Assembly: GCF_900167945.1 (NCBI RefSeq)
Contig: NZ_FUZA01000005.1
Span: 391,816-455,815 of the forward strand
From: Dyadobacter psychrophilus
GTDB taxonomy: Bacteria > Bacteroidota > Bacteroidia > Cytophagales > Spirosomataceae
Length of the DNA: 64,000 nt
Direction of reading: 5' to 3'
In this document: piece after piece, positions 43,757-52,131 of the stretch
Position numbering within the stretch: position 1 is the stretch's first letter
Layout: each line of letters opens with the position of its first letter
Program-made: the position numbers and the translations under genes
Notes under the pieces: generated by a model
The model's database searches: none
What the model was told of the DNA's origin: nothing
The model's input: the letters and a program-made list of their open reading frames with translations, nothing else

Positions 43757-44286
43757 GCGATTGGTAAAAATAATTCAGAAACATCCTTCCAATTGGAAAC
43801 ACGCTTATATGAGGTTTCTTTAACATTGTGCGGTGCAGTAAACAATATGCCAGTTCCTTTAAAAGCATTCAAATTCCGAACGTGGTCATCGATCAGATAG
43901 TCGGACTGGATAATACTTTTGTAACCACAAAACACAACATTGGTCCAGGGTATGAAAGGGAAATGTTTTTTAAGCCACGCAAACTTGTCATTGAACGACG
44001 TAGGAAATTCCATGCAAGCAGTAGCAACAAATATTTCGTAGAACTTGGACAGTTTGTAAACCGTTTCAACAGCCCCGCTCATCACTTCAATGTCGGCAAA
44101 AAAACCCGGCGTGTCGATGATCTTATGCAGCTTCGTGAGTTGCTTGGGATGTAAAATATCCCTGAAAGCGCTTTTGGTCAGTTGTTCTTCATTATATAAG
44201 GTCGAAAAATCATTATGAACAATGCTGACGAGTTTCTTTTGCGTATCCGCCAGCACGTCATCCATGTCCAAAGTGAGTCTGAGCAT
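43753..44286 (-). CDS. 5'(3')-deoxyribonucleotidase-like HAD phosphatase
   Basis: A 177-residue HAD-superfamily phosphatase of the NT5C type. The nucleophile motif LDMDDVLAD gives D7 (nucleophile) and D9 (acid/base) near the N-terminus. Motif II is in YEIFVATACMEF and the late acidic motif is in SDYLIDDHVRNLNAF. Members dephosphorylate deoxynucleoside monophosphates. It is sandwiched between an E2 gene (stop and start overlap as TAATG) and a response regulator (four-base overlap), so the unrelated functions are translationally coupled. Confidence 0.87.
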   Translation of the reverse strand: MLRLTLDMDDVLADTQKKLVSIVHNDFSTLYNEEQLTKSAFRDILHPKQLTKLHKIIDTPGFFADIEVMSGAVETVYKLSKFYEIFVATACMEFPTSFNDKFAWLKKHFPFIPWTNVVFCGYKSIIQSDYLIDDHVRNLNAFKGTGILFTAPHNVKETSYKRVSNWKDVSELFLPIA

Positions 44287-45593
44287 TACATTATTGATCT
44301 GTGCGTATCGAAATTTTCAAGGTAATCATTCACGCGTTTCAGAAAAAGCCCGCCTAGTGAGCCGTCCACAACGCGATGGTCATAAGAGTGAGAGATAAAC
44401 ATCAGACTGCGAATGCCGAGCAAATCTCCCTGCGGCGTTTCAATTACAGCTGGTTTCTTCTTTATTGCGCCAAAAGCCATGATCGCAACCTGCGGCTGGA
44501 CAATGATAGGCGTTCCCATCAGGTTTGCAAATGCGCCAATATTGGAAACGGTGTAAGTTCCCCCAGCCAGGTCATCAGCCTTTAATTTGTTTTCACGCGC
44601 TCTTTTGGCAAGATCATTCACTTTTCTTGCTAGCCCTGGCAAGTCATACTGATCAGCACGATGAATAACGGGAACGATCAGGTTTCCATCCGGCAAAGCC
44701 ACAGCCATACCAATGTTTATTTCCTTTTTCTTGATAATCCGATCGCCATCGACAGAGATATTGATCATTGGATAATCCTTGATCGCTTTCACAACAGCTT
44801 CAATCAAAATGGGCGTGAATGTAATGCTATCGCCCGTTTTCTTCCTGTATTCGGCTTTTGTATGTTCACGCCATTGAACAACCGGCGTCATATCGGTTTC
44901 AATAAATGAAGTAACGTGCGCTGAAATCTTCCTGGACTCGATCATACGCTGCGAAATCATCTTCCGCATCCGGTCCATTTCAATGATCTCGTTGCTGCCG
45001 TTCAGCGAAATTGCAGCAGGAGTTGGAATGTGAACATGCTTTTTACGGCTGTCGAGAAACGAAAAAATGTCATTTTTCGTAACTCTGTTTTCAATGCCCG
45101 TTCCATGAATGGTGGCAAGCTCGCTTTCGGTAATGTGCTCTTCGCGCGCAATGCTGAGCACGAGTGGTGAATAGAAAGCGTTGTGATCGGGGTTGTTGTT
45201 GGTCAGGTCCAGAGCAGGTTCGGCCTTCCTGATAAGCACCTCCTCATATTCTTTTTCCAGGGCCGCTGCGGTCGCTTCCACTTCCGGTTCTGCACTAACC
45301 GGCTCATTAGCAGGCTTGTCAACGGGTTGCTGATCACCTTCGTCCACATCATTCTCCACCTCGATCTTCGCAACCGGGCTTCCTATTGGCACCACATCAT
45401 TCTCTTTGACAAGCCACTCAGTAAGCACTCCGGAAAAAGGACAGGGCACTTCCGTATCCACTTTATCCGTGGCAACCTCCAAAATGGAATCGTCAACTGC
45501 AACCTTATCACCAGCTTTTGCAAGTAAGTGAAGGACAGTGCATTCCATTATACTTTCGCCCATTGGAGGCATTACCATTTCAACTATTTTCAT
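44286..45593 (-). CDS. 2-oxoacid dehydrogenase E2 acyltransferase
   Basis: A 435-residue dihydrolipoyl acyltransferase. The N-terminal lipoyl domain carries the modified lysine in EVATDKVDTEVP (K44). An acidic linker rich in Glu, Pro and Val follows, then the peripheral subunit-binding domain (SPLVLSIAREEHITESEL and GIENRVTKNDIF). The catalytic domain ends with SHSYDHRVVDGSLGG, containing the active-site histidine. The acyl group could be branched-chain, pyruvate or 2-oxoglutarate derived. No E1 or E3 gene is adjacent in the window. Confidence 0.92.
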   Translation of the reverse strand: MKIVEMVMPPMGESIMECTVLHLLAKAGDKVAVDDSILEVATDKVDTEVPCPFSGVLTEWLVKENDVVPIGSPVAKIEVENDVDEGDQQPVDKPANEPVSAEPEVEATAAALEKEYEEVLIRKAEPALDLTNNNPDHNAFYSPLVLSIAREEHITESELATIHGTGIENRVTKNDIFSFLDSRKKHVHIPTPAAISLNGSNEIIEMDRMRKMISQRMIESRKISAHVTSFIETDMTPVVQWREHTKAEYRKKTGDSITFTPILIEAVVKAIKDYPMINISVDGDRIIKKKEINIGMAVALPDGNLIVPVIHRADQYDLPGLARKVNDLAKRARENKLKADDLAGGTYTVSNIGAFANLMGTPIIVQPQVAIMAFGAIKKKPAVIETPQGDLLGIRSLMFISHSYDHRVVDGSLGGLFLKRVNDYLENFDTHRSIM

Positions 45594-45653
45594 AACTGGT
45601 ATCTTTCATTCACGGCGGCCAATTTTGCTACCGAATGTATTTTAGTAATCTTC

Positions 45654-46925
45654 TCAGCCCTTAATGGCAAGATTTGTTTTCAAAATGGTTTTCCTCAACA
45701 AATTCAATGCGTAGGAAGAAGTAAGTTCAATGTTGATCTTCCGGTTGTTGCGCAAAGTGAGCAACTGGGTGAATGTTTCGTCCGGTGTAGCACAGGCAAT
45801 CCAGACTGTTCCAACCGGTTTTTCCGCCGTGCCGCCATCAGGACCAGCGATGCCCGTTGTTGAAACCGCAAAAGTAGTGTTCAGCACTGTGCGGGCGCCC
45901 TCGGCCATCTCGCGGGCAGTTTGCTCGCTGACAGCCCCATATGCTTCCAGTGTTTGAGGTGAAACGCCCAGAACGTTCATCTTCACCTCATTACTATAAC
46001 TCACAACAGAACCTTCAAAGTATTGCGAAGCGCCGGGCACATTCGTGATCTGATTTGCGACAAATCCGCCGGTGCAACTTTCTGCTGTGCCCACCGTGGC
46101 CTGGTGCTGCACAAGTAACGATCCGATGACCGTTTCAAGTTCATCATTATCAAACCCGAAAACCCATTCCTCAATGTAAGGCATCAGCAGCGCAACTTGC
46201 TCGGCCAGCTCAGCATCAAGTTGGTTCTGATCTGTGCCGGTGCCGGTCAAACGAAGTTTAACTTGCCCAAAATGAGGTAGATAGGCCAATTTTATATGCG
46301 CGGGAAGCGCGTCTTCCCAAGGTGCGATCGTCTCAGCCAGGAAAGATTCTCCTATGCCGATCGTCCGCACCGATTTATGTTGAATAATGTTCGAAACAAA
46401 CTTTGCTTTCAGCCTGGGAAGGATCTCAAACTCCATCAAACTCTTCATTTCGTAAGGCACGCCGGGCAGGGAAACATAAACCACATTGTCTTTCTCAAAC
46501 CACATGCCGGGCGCTGTTCCCCACAGGTTTGGAATGTAGGTACAATTTTTTGGAAGTGCAGCCTGCTGAATGTTCAGCTCAGTCATGGCGCGTCCGCGTT
46601 TCGCAAAAAATGCAGTGATCAGTTCCAGCGCTTCCTGATTTATTTCAAGTTCCGTTCCAAAATATTCGCAAAATGTATGCTTGGTAATGTCATCACGGGT
46701 AGGGCCGAGGCCTCCCGTAACTATAATAACGTCCACCCGCTCACTGGCCGCCGCGAAGGCATCCAGGATGTCAGCTTTGTTGTCCCCAACCGACGTCTTT
46801 CTGACCGGACGGATCCCAATATCAGTGAGTTGAGAGCCAATCCATTGCGTGTTCGTATCCGTAATTTGTCCAAAAAGAATTTCATCACCGATCGTTAATA
46901 TTTCAGCCCGGATTATGGGAACCAT
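45654..46925 (-). CDS. cinA: CinA family protein / NMN deamidase
   Basis: A 423-residue two-domain protein. The N-terminal MoCF-like domain (about residues 1-170) starts RAEILTIGDEILFGQITDTN and contains TGGLGPTRDDITK. The C-terminal PncC-type domain holds ATVGTAESCTGGFVANQIT and VSTTGIAGPDGGTAEKPVGTVW, matching nicotinamide mononucleotide amidohydrolases that recycle NMN to NaMN. The link to competence in other bacteria is genetic, and the likely role here is NAD salvage. The gene lies 60 bases upstream of the E2 gene on the same strand. Confidence 0.94.
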   Translation of the reverse strand: MVPIIRAEILTIGDEILFGQITDTNTQWIGSQLTDIGIRPVRKTSVGDNKADILDAFAAASERVDVIIVTGGLGPTRDDITKHTFCEYFGTELEINQEALELITAFFAKRGRAMTELNIQQAALPKNCTYIPNLWGTAPGMWFEKDNVVYVSLPGVPYEMKSLMEFEILPRLKAKFVSNIIQHKSVRTIGIGESFLAETIAPWEDALPAHIKLAYLPHFGQVKLRLTGTGTDQNQLDAELAEQVALLMPYIEEWVFGFDNDELETVIGSLLVQHQATVGTAESCTGGFVANQITNVPGASQYFEGSVVSYSNEVKMNVLGVSPQTLEAYGAVSEQTAREMAEGARTVLNTTFAVSTTGIAGPDGGTAEKPVGTVWIACATPDETFTQLLTLRNNRKINIELTSSYALNLLRKTILKTNLAIKG

Positions 46926-46960
46926 AGTTTGAAATTGGTTGAATGAGACCGTTATTTTCC

Positions 46961-46968
46961 CAAAAATA
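46961..46968 (-). promoter_or_regulatory. -7 box for cinA
   Basis: On the minus strand this reads TATTTTTG, an exact TAnnTTTG match, 35 bases upstream of the ATG at 46925. No -33 TTG is in place. Confidence 0.4.
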
Positions 46969-47031
46969 AGTAAAATTAATCGTTATTGAGTACGTTTAAA
47001 GCGTAGTCAGAATTTAACAAACACAATCGTA

Positions 47032-47757
47032 ATGAATCACAAAATCTTAGCAATATTATTATTTTCACTCATATCAGCCACTAATTCCCAGGCGCAGTTC
47101 AACTTAGGAAAGGTGCTGGATAAAGTGAGTGGAAAGTCAGATGGCCTCGGTGAAAATGAAATCGTGTCAGGATTGAAAGAGGCCTTGAATGTTGGGATTA
47201 GCAACGGTTCAGCGGAAGCTTCCAAAGTGGATGGGTTCTTCAAAAATGAGCTGATCAAGATCGCAGTTCCGCCCGAAGCGCAAAAAGTGGCTGAGACTTT
47301 AAGAAAGATGGGACTTGGCGATCAGGTTGATAAATTTACATTGTCGCTCAACCGCGCCGCCGAAGATGCTGCAAAAAAGTCAAAACCGATCTTTGTAAAA
47401 GCCATCACATCCATGACCGTCCCCGACGCGCTGGGCATTTTAAAGGGCCAGGATGATGCAGCAACGCAGTATTTGAAAAAAACAACGAATGAAGATTTGT
47501 ACAAAACTTTCTTCCCGGTTGTAGATTCAACGCTTAATCTGAACAAGGCAACAGACTATTATAAAGAGATCGTCGACACTTATAACAAGATCCCTTTGGT
47601 AAAGAAAGTGAACCCCGATTTGAAAGGTTATGCGACGCAAAAGACCATTGACGGCTTGTACGTGCTGATCGCGCAGGAAGAAAAAAAGATTCGTGAAGAT
47701 CCGAAAGCTCGCGTAACCGATCTTTTGAAAAAGGTGTTTAAACAGGCAGCAAAGTAA
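47032..47757 (+). CDS. Exported DUF4197 protein
   Basis: A 241-residue protein with a signal peptide (ILAILLFSLISATNSQA, cleavage before QFN) and a DUF4197 domain. Characteristic stretches are IVSGLKEALNVGISNGSAEASK, KMGLGDQVDKFTLSLNRAAEDA and DALGILKGQDDAATQYLKKTT. The family is periplasmic and helical and has no known activity. It lies in the same direction as gldC 59 bases downstream, but a likely gldC promoter falls between them. Confidence 0.92.
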   Translation: MNHKILAILLFSLISATNSQAQFNLGKVLDKVSGKSDGLGENEIVSGLKEALNVGISNGSAEASKVDGFFKNELIKIAVPPEAQKVAETLRKMGLGDQVDKFTLSLNRAAEDAAKKSKPIFVKAITSMTVPDALGILKGQDDAATQYLKKTTNEDLYKTFFPVVDSTLNLNKATDYYKEIVDTYNKIPLVKKVNPDLKGYATQKTIDGLYVLIAQEEKKIREDPKARVTDLLKKVFKQAAK

Positions 47758-47787
47758 TTTTTAGAACTATAAATTTCCTCAATTGGT

Positions 47788-47795
47788 TACTTTTG
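47788..47795 (+). promoter_or_regulatory. -7 box for gldC
   Basis: TACTTTTG is an exact TAnnTTTG match, 20 bases before the ATG at 47816. The short leader fits Bacteroidota genes. No TTG is at -33. Confidence 0.45.
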
Positions 47796-47815
47796 TCTAA
47801 ATATTAACACCTCAT

Positions 47816-48157
47816 ATGAAAAAATCGGAAATACATTTTACCGTTGAACTCGACGACAAGAACATACCGGAAAAGATTTTTTGGAATGCTACGGATAACC
47901 CTAACGAAGGCATTAATGACACCCGCGCCATCGCCATTGCCGTTTGGGACCATTACCACCGGGGCACATTGAAAATCGACCTCTGGACAAAGGATATGGA
48001 AGTTTTTGAAATGAAACGCTTTTATATCGAACTCATGAGCGGGATCGCAGACACCTTGCTGACTGCAACTAATGATAATGTAATGGCAGACGCCATTGAA
48101 GGTGTTTGTGAGACGTTGAGTAAGAAGCTGGATGAGGAGATGAAGGCTGCGAAATAA
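47816..48157 (+). CDS. gldC: Gliding motility protein GldC
   Basis: A 113-residue cytoplasmic protein of the GldC family. Family stretches are IHFTVELDDKNIPEKIFWNATD, DTRAIAIAVWDHYHRGTLKIDLWTKDM and MKRFYIELMSGIADTL. GldC supports type IX secretion-linked gliding in Flavobacterium but is also widespread in non-gliding Bacteroidota. No other gld or spr genes are nearby. Its presence is one of the clearest taxonomic markers in the window. Confidence 0.94.
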   Translation: MKKSEIHFTVELDDKNIPEKIFWNATDNPNEGINDTRAIAIAVWDHYHRGTLKIDLWTKDMEVFEMKRFYIELMSGIADTLLTATNDNVMADAIEGVCETLSKKLDEEMKAAK

Positions 48158-48190
48158 GGCGTTGCGGTCCGCTCGGGCTTTCGGGTAGTG

Positions 48191-48346
48191 TCTTCGGCTC
48201 CGCTCAGACTGACAGGGCGTTATGTTAGGGCTGGTATGGCAGTCTAGGCGCGTTTGTCACACTGAGCGGACTCGGCCGCCGGGCGGTCGAAGGGCTAGCA
48301 AGACGTTGAGCACTTGCACCTGTCACACTGAGCGGAGTCGAAGTGC
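48191..48346. repeat. Cluster of intergenic repeat units
   Basis: Three copies of one unit: an inverted copy ending CGCTCAGACTGACA (48191-48214), and direct copies beginning TGTCACACTGAGCGGA at 48255 and 48321. The second copy carries an insertion with the palindrome CCGCCGGGCGG. The core TGAGCGGAGTCGAAG is typical of dispersed intergenic repeats. A different unit, GTCATCCCGAGC followed by GGGACCCC, lies beyond it at 48388-48416. Confidence 0.8.
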
Positions 48347-48400
48347 TGGCACGACGTTAAAATTGACAAACTAACCGGTTCAAGACTCGTCATCCCGAGC

Positions 48401-48751
48401 TTAGCCGAGGGACCCCTGGTCCTTCTTCGGCAGACTCTTCACAATAAGATCATAAGAGTCTTTCACCCAGCCGAACAATGTCTCACTTGGAATGTTGCCG
48501 GTTACGTAAACCGTGTTCCAGTGTTTCTTATTCATATGATATCCGGGCTTTACGTCCGGATATTTTTCTCTTAGCTCTTCTGCTTTTTCGGGGTCGCATT
48601 TTGCATTGAACTGATGCGCGGCTGAGTCCATCGGCGTGAGCAGGAATACTTTGCCTTTCACTTTAAATACGAGTGTATCAGGCCCGAATGGCAGTTCTTC
48701 GGTTACGCCCGGCAGAGTCAGGCAATAATCTCTCAGCGATTCTAGATTCAT
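48401..48751 (-). CDS. MmcQ/YjbR family protein
   Basis: A 116-residue MmcQ/YjbR protein (CyaY-like fold, often called DNA-binding). Family features include the N-terminal LRDYCLTLPGVTEELPFGPDTLVFKV, FLLTPMD, KCDPEKAEELREKYPDVKPGYHMNKKHWNTV and the C-terminal SYDLIVKSLPKK. The last eight residues (KDQGSLG and neighbours) are encoded by an intergenic repeat with GGGACC/GGTCC character, so the natural tail may have been altered by repeat insertion. Its ATG overlaps the stop of the upstream small membrane-protein gene as ATGA. Function is not established. Confidence 0.9.
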   Translation of the reverse strand: MNLESLRDYCLTLPGVTEELPFGPDTLVFKVKGKVFLLTPMDSAAHQFNAKCDPEKAEELREKYPDVKPGYHMNKKHWNTVYVTGNIPSETLFGWVKDSYDLIVKSLPKKDQGSLG

Positions 48752-48927
48752 CTTGTCAATGCTCTAACGATCATAATGATAACGCAAATCAGGAACATGA
48801 CGATGGAGATTTTGTTGATCCCATGCATCATGCGCAGGTTAAAGGAATCCGGGGCATTAGGGTCCCTTTTTTTGAAGACGCGGAAGAAATAACCGAATAC
48901 GTCGCCTAACTGAAAGTATCTTTTCAT
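48748..48927 (-). CDS. Small DUF6728-like membrane protein
   Basis: A 59-residue protein starting MKRYFQLGDVFGYFFRVF. A cationic linker and a C-terminal membrane helix (ISIVMFLICVIIMIV, about residues 40-55) follow. It matches the short DUF6728-type proteins of Bacteroidota as far as I can recall them. The frame extends to a TTG at 49023, but that would read back into ispG. The ATG at 48927 is chosen. It is translationally coupled to the MmcQ gene. Its role is unknown. Confidence 0.78.
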   Translation of the reverse strand: MKRYFQLGDVFGYFFRVFKKRDPNAPDSFNLRMMHGINKISIVMFLICVIIMIVRALTR

Positions 48928-48961
48928 AAAATTATATGGATTTCTGTCTTTACCAACCCTG

Positions 48962-50971
48962 CTAAACCAATATTTCCCTTTCGTCCGGCTCGATCCAACG
49001 GCCGTCTTCCCGAATAAGCCCAATCAATTCTTCCACAGCTTTTGCCGCAGTAACCGATCTTTTGATAACTTCCTGACCGCGATACAACGCAATTTTATCC
49101 TTGCCCATTCCCACATATCCGTAATCAGCATCGGCCATTTCGCCCGGGCCGTTAACAATGCAGCCCATAATGCCAATTTTCACTCCTTTCAAATGTTCGG
49201 TGTGTTTGCGGATCATGGCTGTTGTTTCCTGTAAGTCGAAGAGCGTTCGCCCGCAGGAAGGGCAGGAAATGTATTCCGTCTTCGACATTCTGGTTCTGGC
49301 TGCCTGTAAAATGCCGAATGCAATGCTGTTGAACGCGGCGGCAGATTTCAGTTTATCGGCATGAATCGCTTGCGCAGAAAATATTGGCTGCAACAATACG
49401 CCGTCTCCAAAGCCATCCACGAGCAAGCCGCCGATGTCCGTAGCTGAATATAATGTAAGCTCGTCGCCAAGATCTGCCGAGTAATCGCGCTGAACAACGA
49501 CGGGAGTTTTGATAGCCTTCTCAACCAGTTTATAAAGGAACCGCCGAAGCTCGGGCATCGCATGTGCATTGTCGGTATGCAGCAGCAAAACAAGATTGTT
49601 CGCTGATCTGATGTCTTCTAATAGTGAATCGTTAAGCGAATGAATTGTTCCTTTGATAAAATTCAGTTGCCTGGAAACACTCGTTTTATCGATTGCAATC
49701 CATTCTTCCGCCTCAAACAGCGGGAATTTGTTAACAGCATCAGAATGCGTGAGCCATTGTTCAAAATCCATGATTTCACGCAAGCCATTGGGCAGCATGA
49801 AAGGCACTGGCTTCTTGCCTGAATATATAAAATCAGCTCCCTGGTCATTCATTGCCCACTTATCAGGCACAGGCAAAAAGAAATGTCCGATGCTTTTCAG
49901 GTCATCCAGCTGGGTGACTTCTATATTGGAATAATCTGCAATAACACGCGGCACATTCAAGTGTCCAATGTTATAAACTTCCTTTGTATCTCTCCGTGTG
50001 TATCGAAATGGATTAATAGGGCAAAATTCAGCAGGCTCGATGAAATCATGCGGCGTCCTGTTGGCATAACGCTGAATTAATGCACGGGCCACAGGCGCTT
50101 CTTTTTCAGGCGCTTCGGTTAGGGAAACGCGCACTGTATCGCCCAAACCATCTTCGAGCAGCGTGCCGATTCCGACGGCCGATTTGATCCGTCCATCTTC
50201 CGCTTCCCCGGCTTCGGTAACGCCCAAATGCAGCGGGTAAGGCTTTAATCCTTCTTCATCCAAACGCTGCACAAGCAAACGATAAGCTTCCACCATCACT
50301 TGCGTGTTGCTGGATTTCATCGAAAGCGCAATGTTAAAATAATTGAACTCTTCGCAGATCCGCAAAAATTCCAGCGCAGATTCCACCATTCCCAGCGGCG
50401 TGTCACCATAACGGCTTAAAATCCGGTCAGAGAGCGAGCCGTGGTTTGTTCCAATCCGCATGGCTGTGCCATATTCCTTGCATATGCGCACTAGCGGGAT
50501 GAACTTTTCGCGAATTCTTTCCAGTTCCGCAGCATAGGAAGCATCGGTGTAGTCAATGATCTCGAAACGCTTGCGGTCAGCGTAGTTTCCGGGATTAATC
50601 CGCACTTTTTCAACGATCCTGGCGGCCAGTTCGGCGGCGTTGGGCGTGAAATGGATATCAGCAATAAGCGGAACATTAATTCCAACTTTGCGTAAACCAT
50701 TGCGGATGTTTTCAAGATTTTGGGCTTCCTTCACACTGGGAGCGGTAATGCGAACATATTCGCAGCCGGAATCCACCATGCGGATCACTTCATCGATAGA
50801 TCCCTGCGTATCCATCGTATCCACCGTGGTCATCGACTGCACGCGAATAGGATAATCGGAACCCATAGGCAGGTCGCCGATATTGATAGTGATTGTTTTT
50901 CGCCTGTTATATGCTGTCAGTGAGGGACAGTAAAGATTTGTCGTTTTTTCAGAAGCTGTAACTACTGCCAT
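48962..50971 (-). CDS. ispG: 4-hydroxy-3-methylbut-2-enyl diphosphate synthase, long form
   Basis: IspG (GcpE) converts MEcPP to HMBPP in the MEP isoprenoid pathway using a 4Fe-4S cluster. The N-terminal TIM barrel shows VRVQSMTT-like IRVQSMTTVDTMDTQGS and IADIHFTPNAA. The C-terminal part has the cluster cysteines in YISCPSCGRTLFDLQ and IGIMGCIVNGPGEMADADYGYVG. At 669 residues it is far longer than the E. coli enzyme because of a central insertion of about 260 residues, the form also seen in plants and Chlamydiae. The ATG at 50971 (MAVVTASEK) is chosen over an Asn-rich extension from 51016. Confidence 0.95.
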   Translation of the reverse strand: MAVVTASEKTTNLYCPSLTAYNRRKTITINIGDLPMGSDYPIRVQSMTTVDTMDTQGSIDEVIRMVDSGCEYVRITAPSVKEAQNLENIRNGLRKVGINVPLIADIHFTPNAAELAARIVEKVRINPGNYADRKRFEIIDYTDASYAAELERIREKFIPLVRICKEYGTAMRIGTNHGSLSDRILSRYGDTPLGMVESALEFLRICEEFNYFNIALSMKSSNTQVMVEAYRLLVQRLDEEGLKPYPLHLGVTEAGEAEDGRIKSAVGIGTLLEDGLGDTVRVSLTEAPEKEAPVARALIQRYANRTPHDFIEPAEFCPINPFRYTRRDTKEVYNIGHLNVPRVIADYSNIEVTQLDDLKSIGHFFLPVPDKWAMNDQGADFIYSGKKPVPFMLPNGLREIMDFEQWLTHSDAVNKFPLFEAEEWIAIDKTSVSRQLNFIKGTIHSLNDSLLEDIRSANNLVLLLHTDNAHAMPELRRFLYKLVEKAIKTPVVVQRDYSADLGDELTLYSATDIGGLLVDGFGDGVLLQPIFSAQAIHADKLKSAAAFNSIAFGILQAARTRMSKTEYISCPSCGRTLFDLQETTAMIRKHTEHLKGVKIGIMGCIVNGPGEMADADYGYVGMGKDKIALYRGQEVIKRSVTAAKAVEELIGLIREDGRWIEPDEREILV

Positions 50972-51045
50972 GGAGTTGTTATTATTATTGGCAAAGGTCT
51001 TAAAACAAAAACACAATCGGAATTACAATCGTGCATTTTAATCCC

Positions 51046-52128
51046 TCAGTTTTCGATGCGCGTTCCTGAATCGACGGTGATAATGTAGCTCTTTCCGCCT
51101 TCTTTCTCAATTGCTTCGGCCACTTCTTCGGCCTTGGTAGGTGCGTACACAAACATGCAACCGCCGCCGCCGGAGCCGTTGATCTTGCCGCCTAATGCGC
51201 CAGCGGATAATGCAGCATTCATCATGCGATCAATTTTAGGTGTTGAAGTTCTTTTGTGGTCGCGCAGGTTTTTGTAGTGTTTATACAAAAGTCCGCCAAA
51301 ATGTTTGTCAAACACCTCATCAACAGGACTATTCACACTTTGCGTTAACAATACTTTACCTTCAATAAGAATGTCGCGATCTTCCAGATTTGCTTTTAAC
51401 AGGCTCAGTTCATCGTCGGTAAGCTGCGCTTTGTATTCGTTTGCTTTCTCAAAAGGCGTTGTAAAAATGGAAAACTCAGGATCGTAACCTGTTACTTTTT
51501 TGATCACATCTTCCATTCCATATCGACACCGCGCGAGGATTCCCAATGTGTCTTTTGGCTCCAAAGAATCGCCTAGGACGAATGTTCCCAGAGTTGGCGT
51601 CAGCGCCTCAACGTGAATAATGGGTGTTGATTCCAGATAAATAACATTGCCGATGGCCGTAGAATAATGGTCCATCATGCCGCCTGGTTCACCAAATTCG
51701 AGCACTTCGGCTGCGTTGGCAATCTCACCCAATTCTTTTTGTGAAAAACCAACCGGGCTATCACTCATTTTATCAAGGAAATGCGCCCAGGACACGATCA
51801 GCGCCGAAGAACTTGACGTTCCCGAATTAATCGGAATATTGCCCTGGATAACGCACTCAAAGCCTTTTGAAAAAGTTAAACCTTTCCGCTTTAAAATATT
51901 AATGGTGCTGCGGAAGTAATCCCGCTGCACCACATATGGAAATGTATCATTAAGGGAGAATGCCTCTTTTAGTCCCAGATCAGGCAAGTGCAGGATAATT
52001 TTATTGTCATCGCGGTAATGTCCGTCGATGCTGATCCTGCGGGAGATCGCTGCTGCAATAACAGGTAATCCAAGATAATCCTGATGTTCACCAAATAAAC
52101 AAATACGGCCCGGGGTCGAAATCCTCAT
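51046..52128 (-). CDS. GHMP sugar kinase (galactokinase-like)
   Basis: A 360-residue GHMP-superfamily kinase. The N-terminal PGRICLFGEHQDYLGLPVIAAAI carries the galactokinase-type GEHxDY motif. The phosphate-binding loop is PINSGTSSSSALIV, and the third motif is KINGSGGGGCMFVYAP. It would phosphorylate a monosaccharide at C1. The substrate may be galactose, N-acetylgalactosamine or another hexose; the neighbouring sugar permease and GH109-like enzyme favour an amino-sugar or galactoside route. The gene ends the three-gene sugar operon and begins three bases downstream of the permease stop. Confidence 0.87.
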   Translation of the reverse strand: MRISTPGRICLFGEHQDYLGLPVIAAAISRRISIDGHYRDDNKIILHLPDLGLKEAFSLNDTFPYVVQRDYFRSTINILKRKGLTFSKGFECVIQGNIPINSGTSSSSALIVSWAHFLDKMSDSPVGFSQKELGEIANAAEVLEFGEPGGMMDHYSTAIGNVIYLESTPIIHVEALTPTLGTFVLGDSLEPKDTLGILARCRYGMEDVIKKVTGYDPEFSIFTTPFEKANEYKAQLTDDELSLLKANLEDRDILIEGKVLLTQSVNSPVDEVFDKHFGGLLYKHYKNLRDHKRTSTPKIDRMMNAALSAGALGGKINGSGGGGCMFVYAPTKAEEVAEAIEKEGGKSYIITVDSGTRIEN

Positions 52129-52131
52129 GAA

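Noticed and set aside
46296..46898. 200-codon plus-strand ORF inside cinA
   Set aside because: It is antisense to conserved CinA coding sequence and has no domain or start signal.
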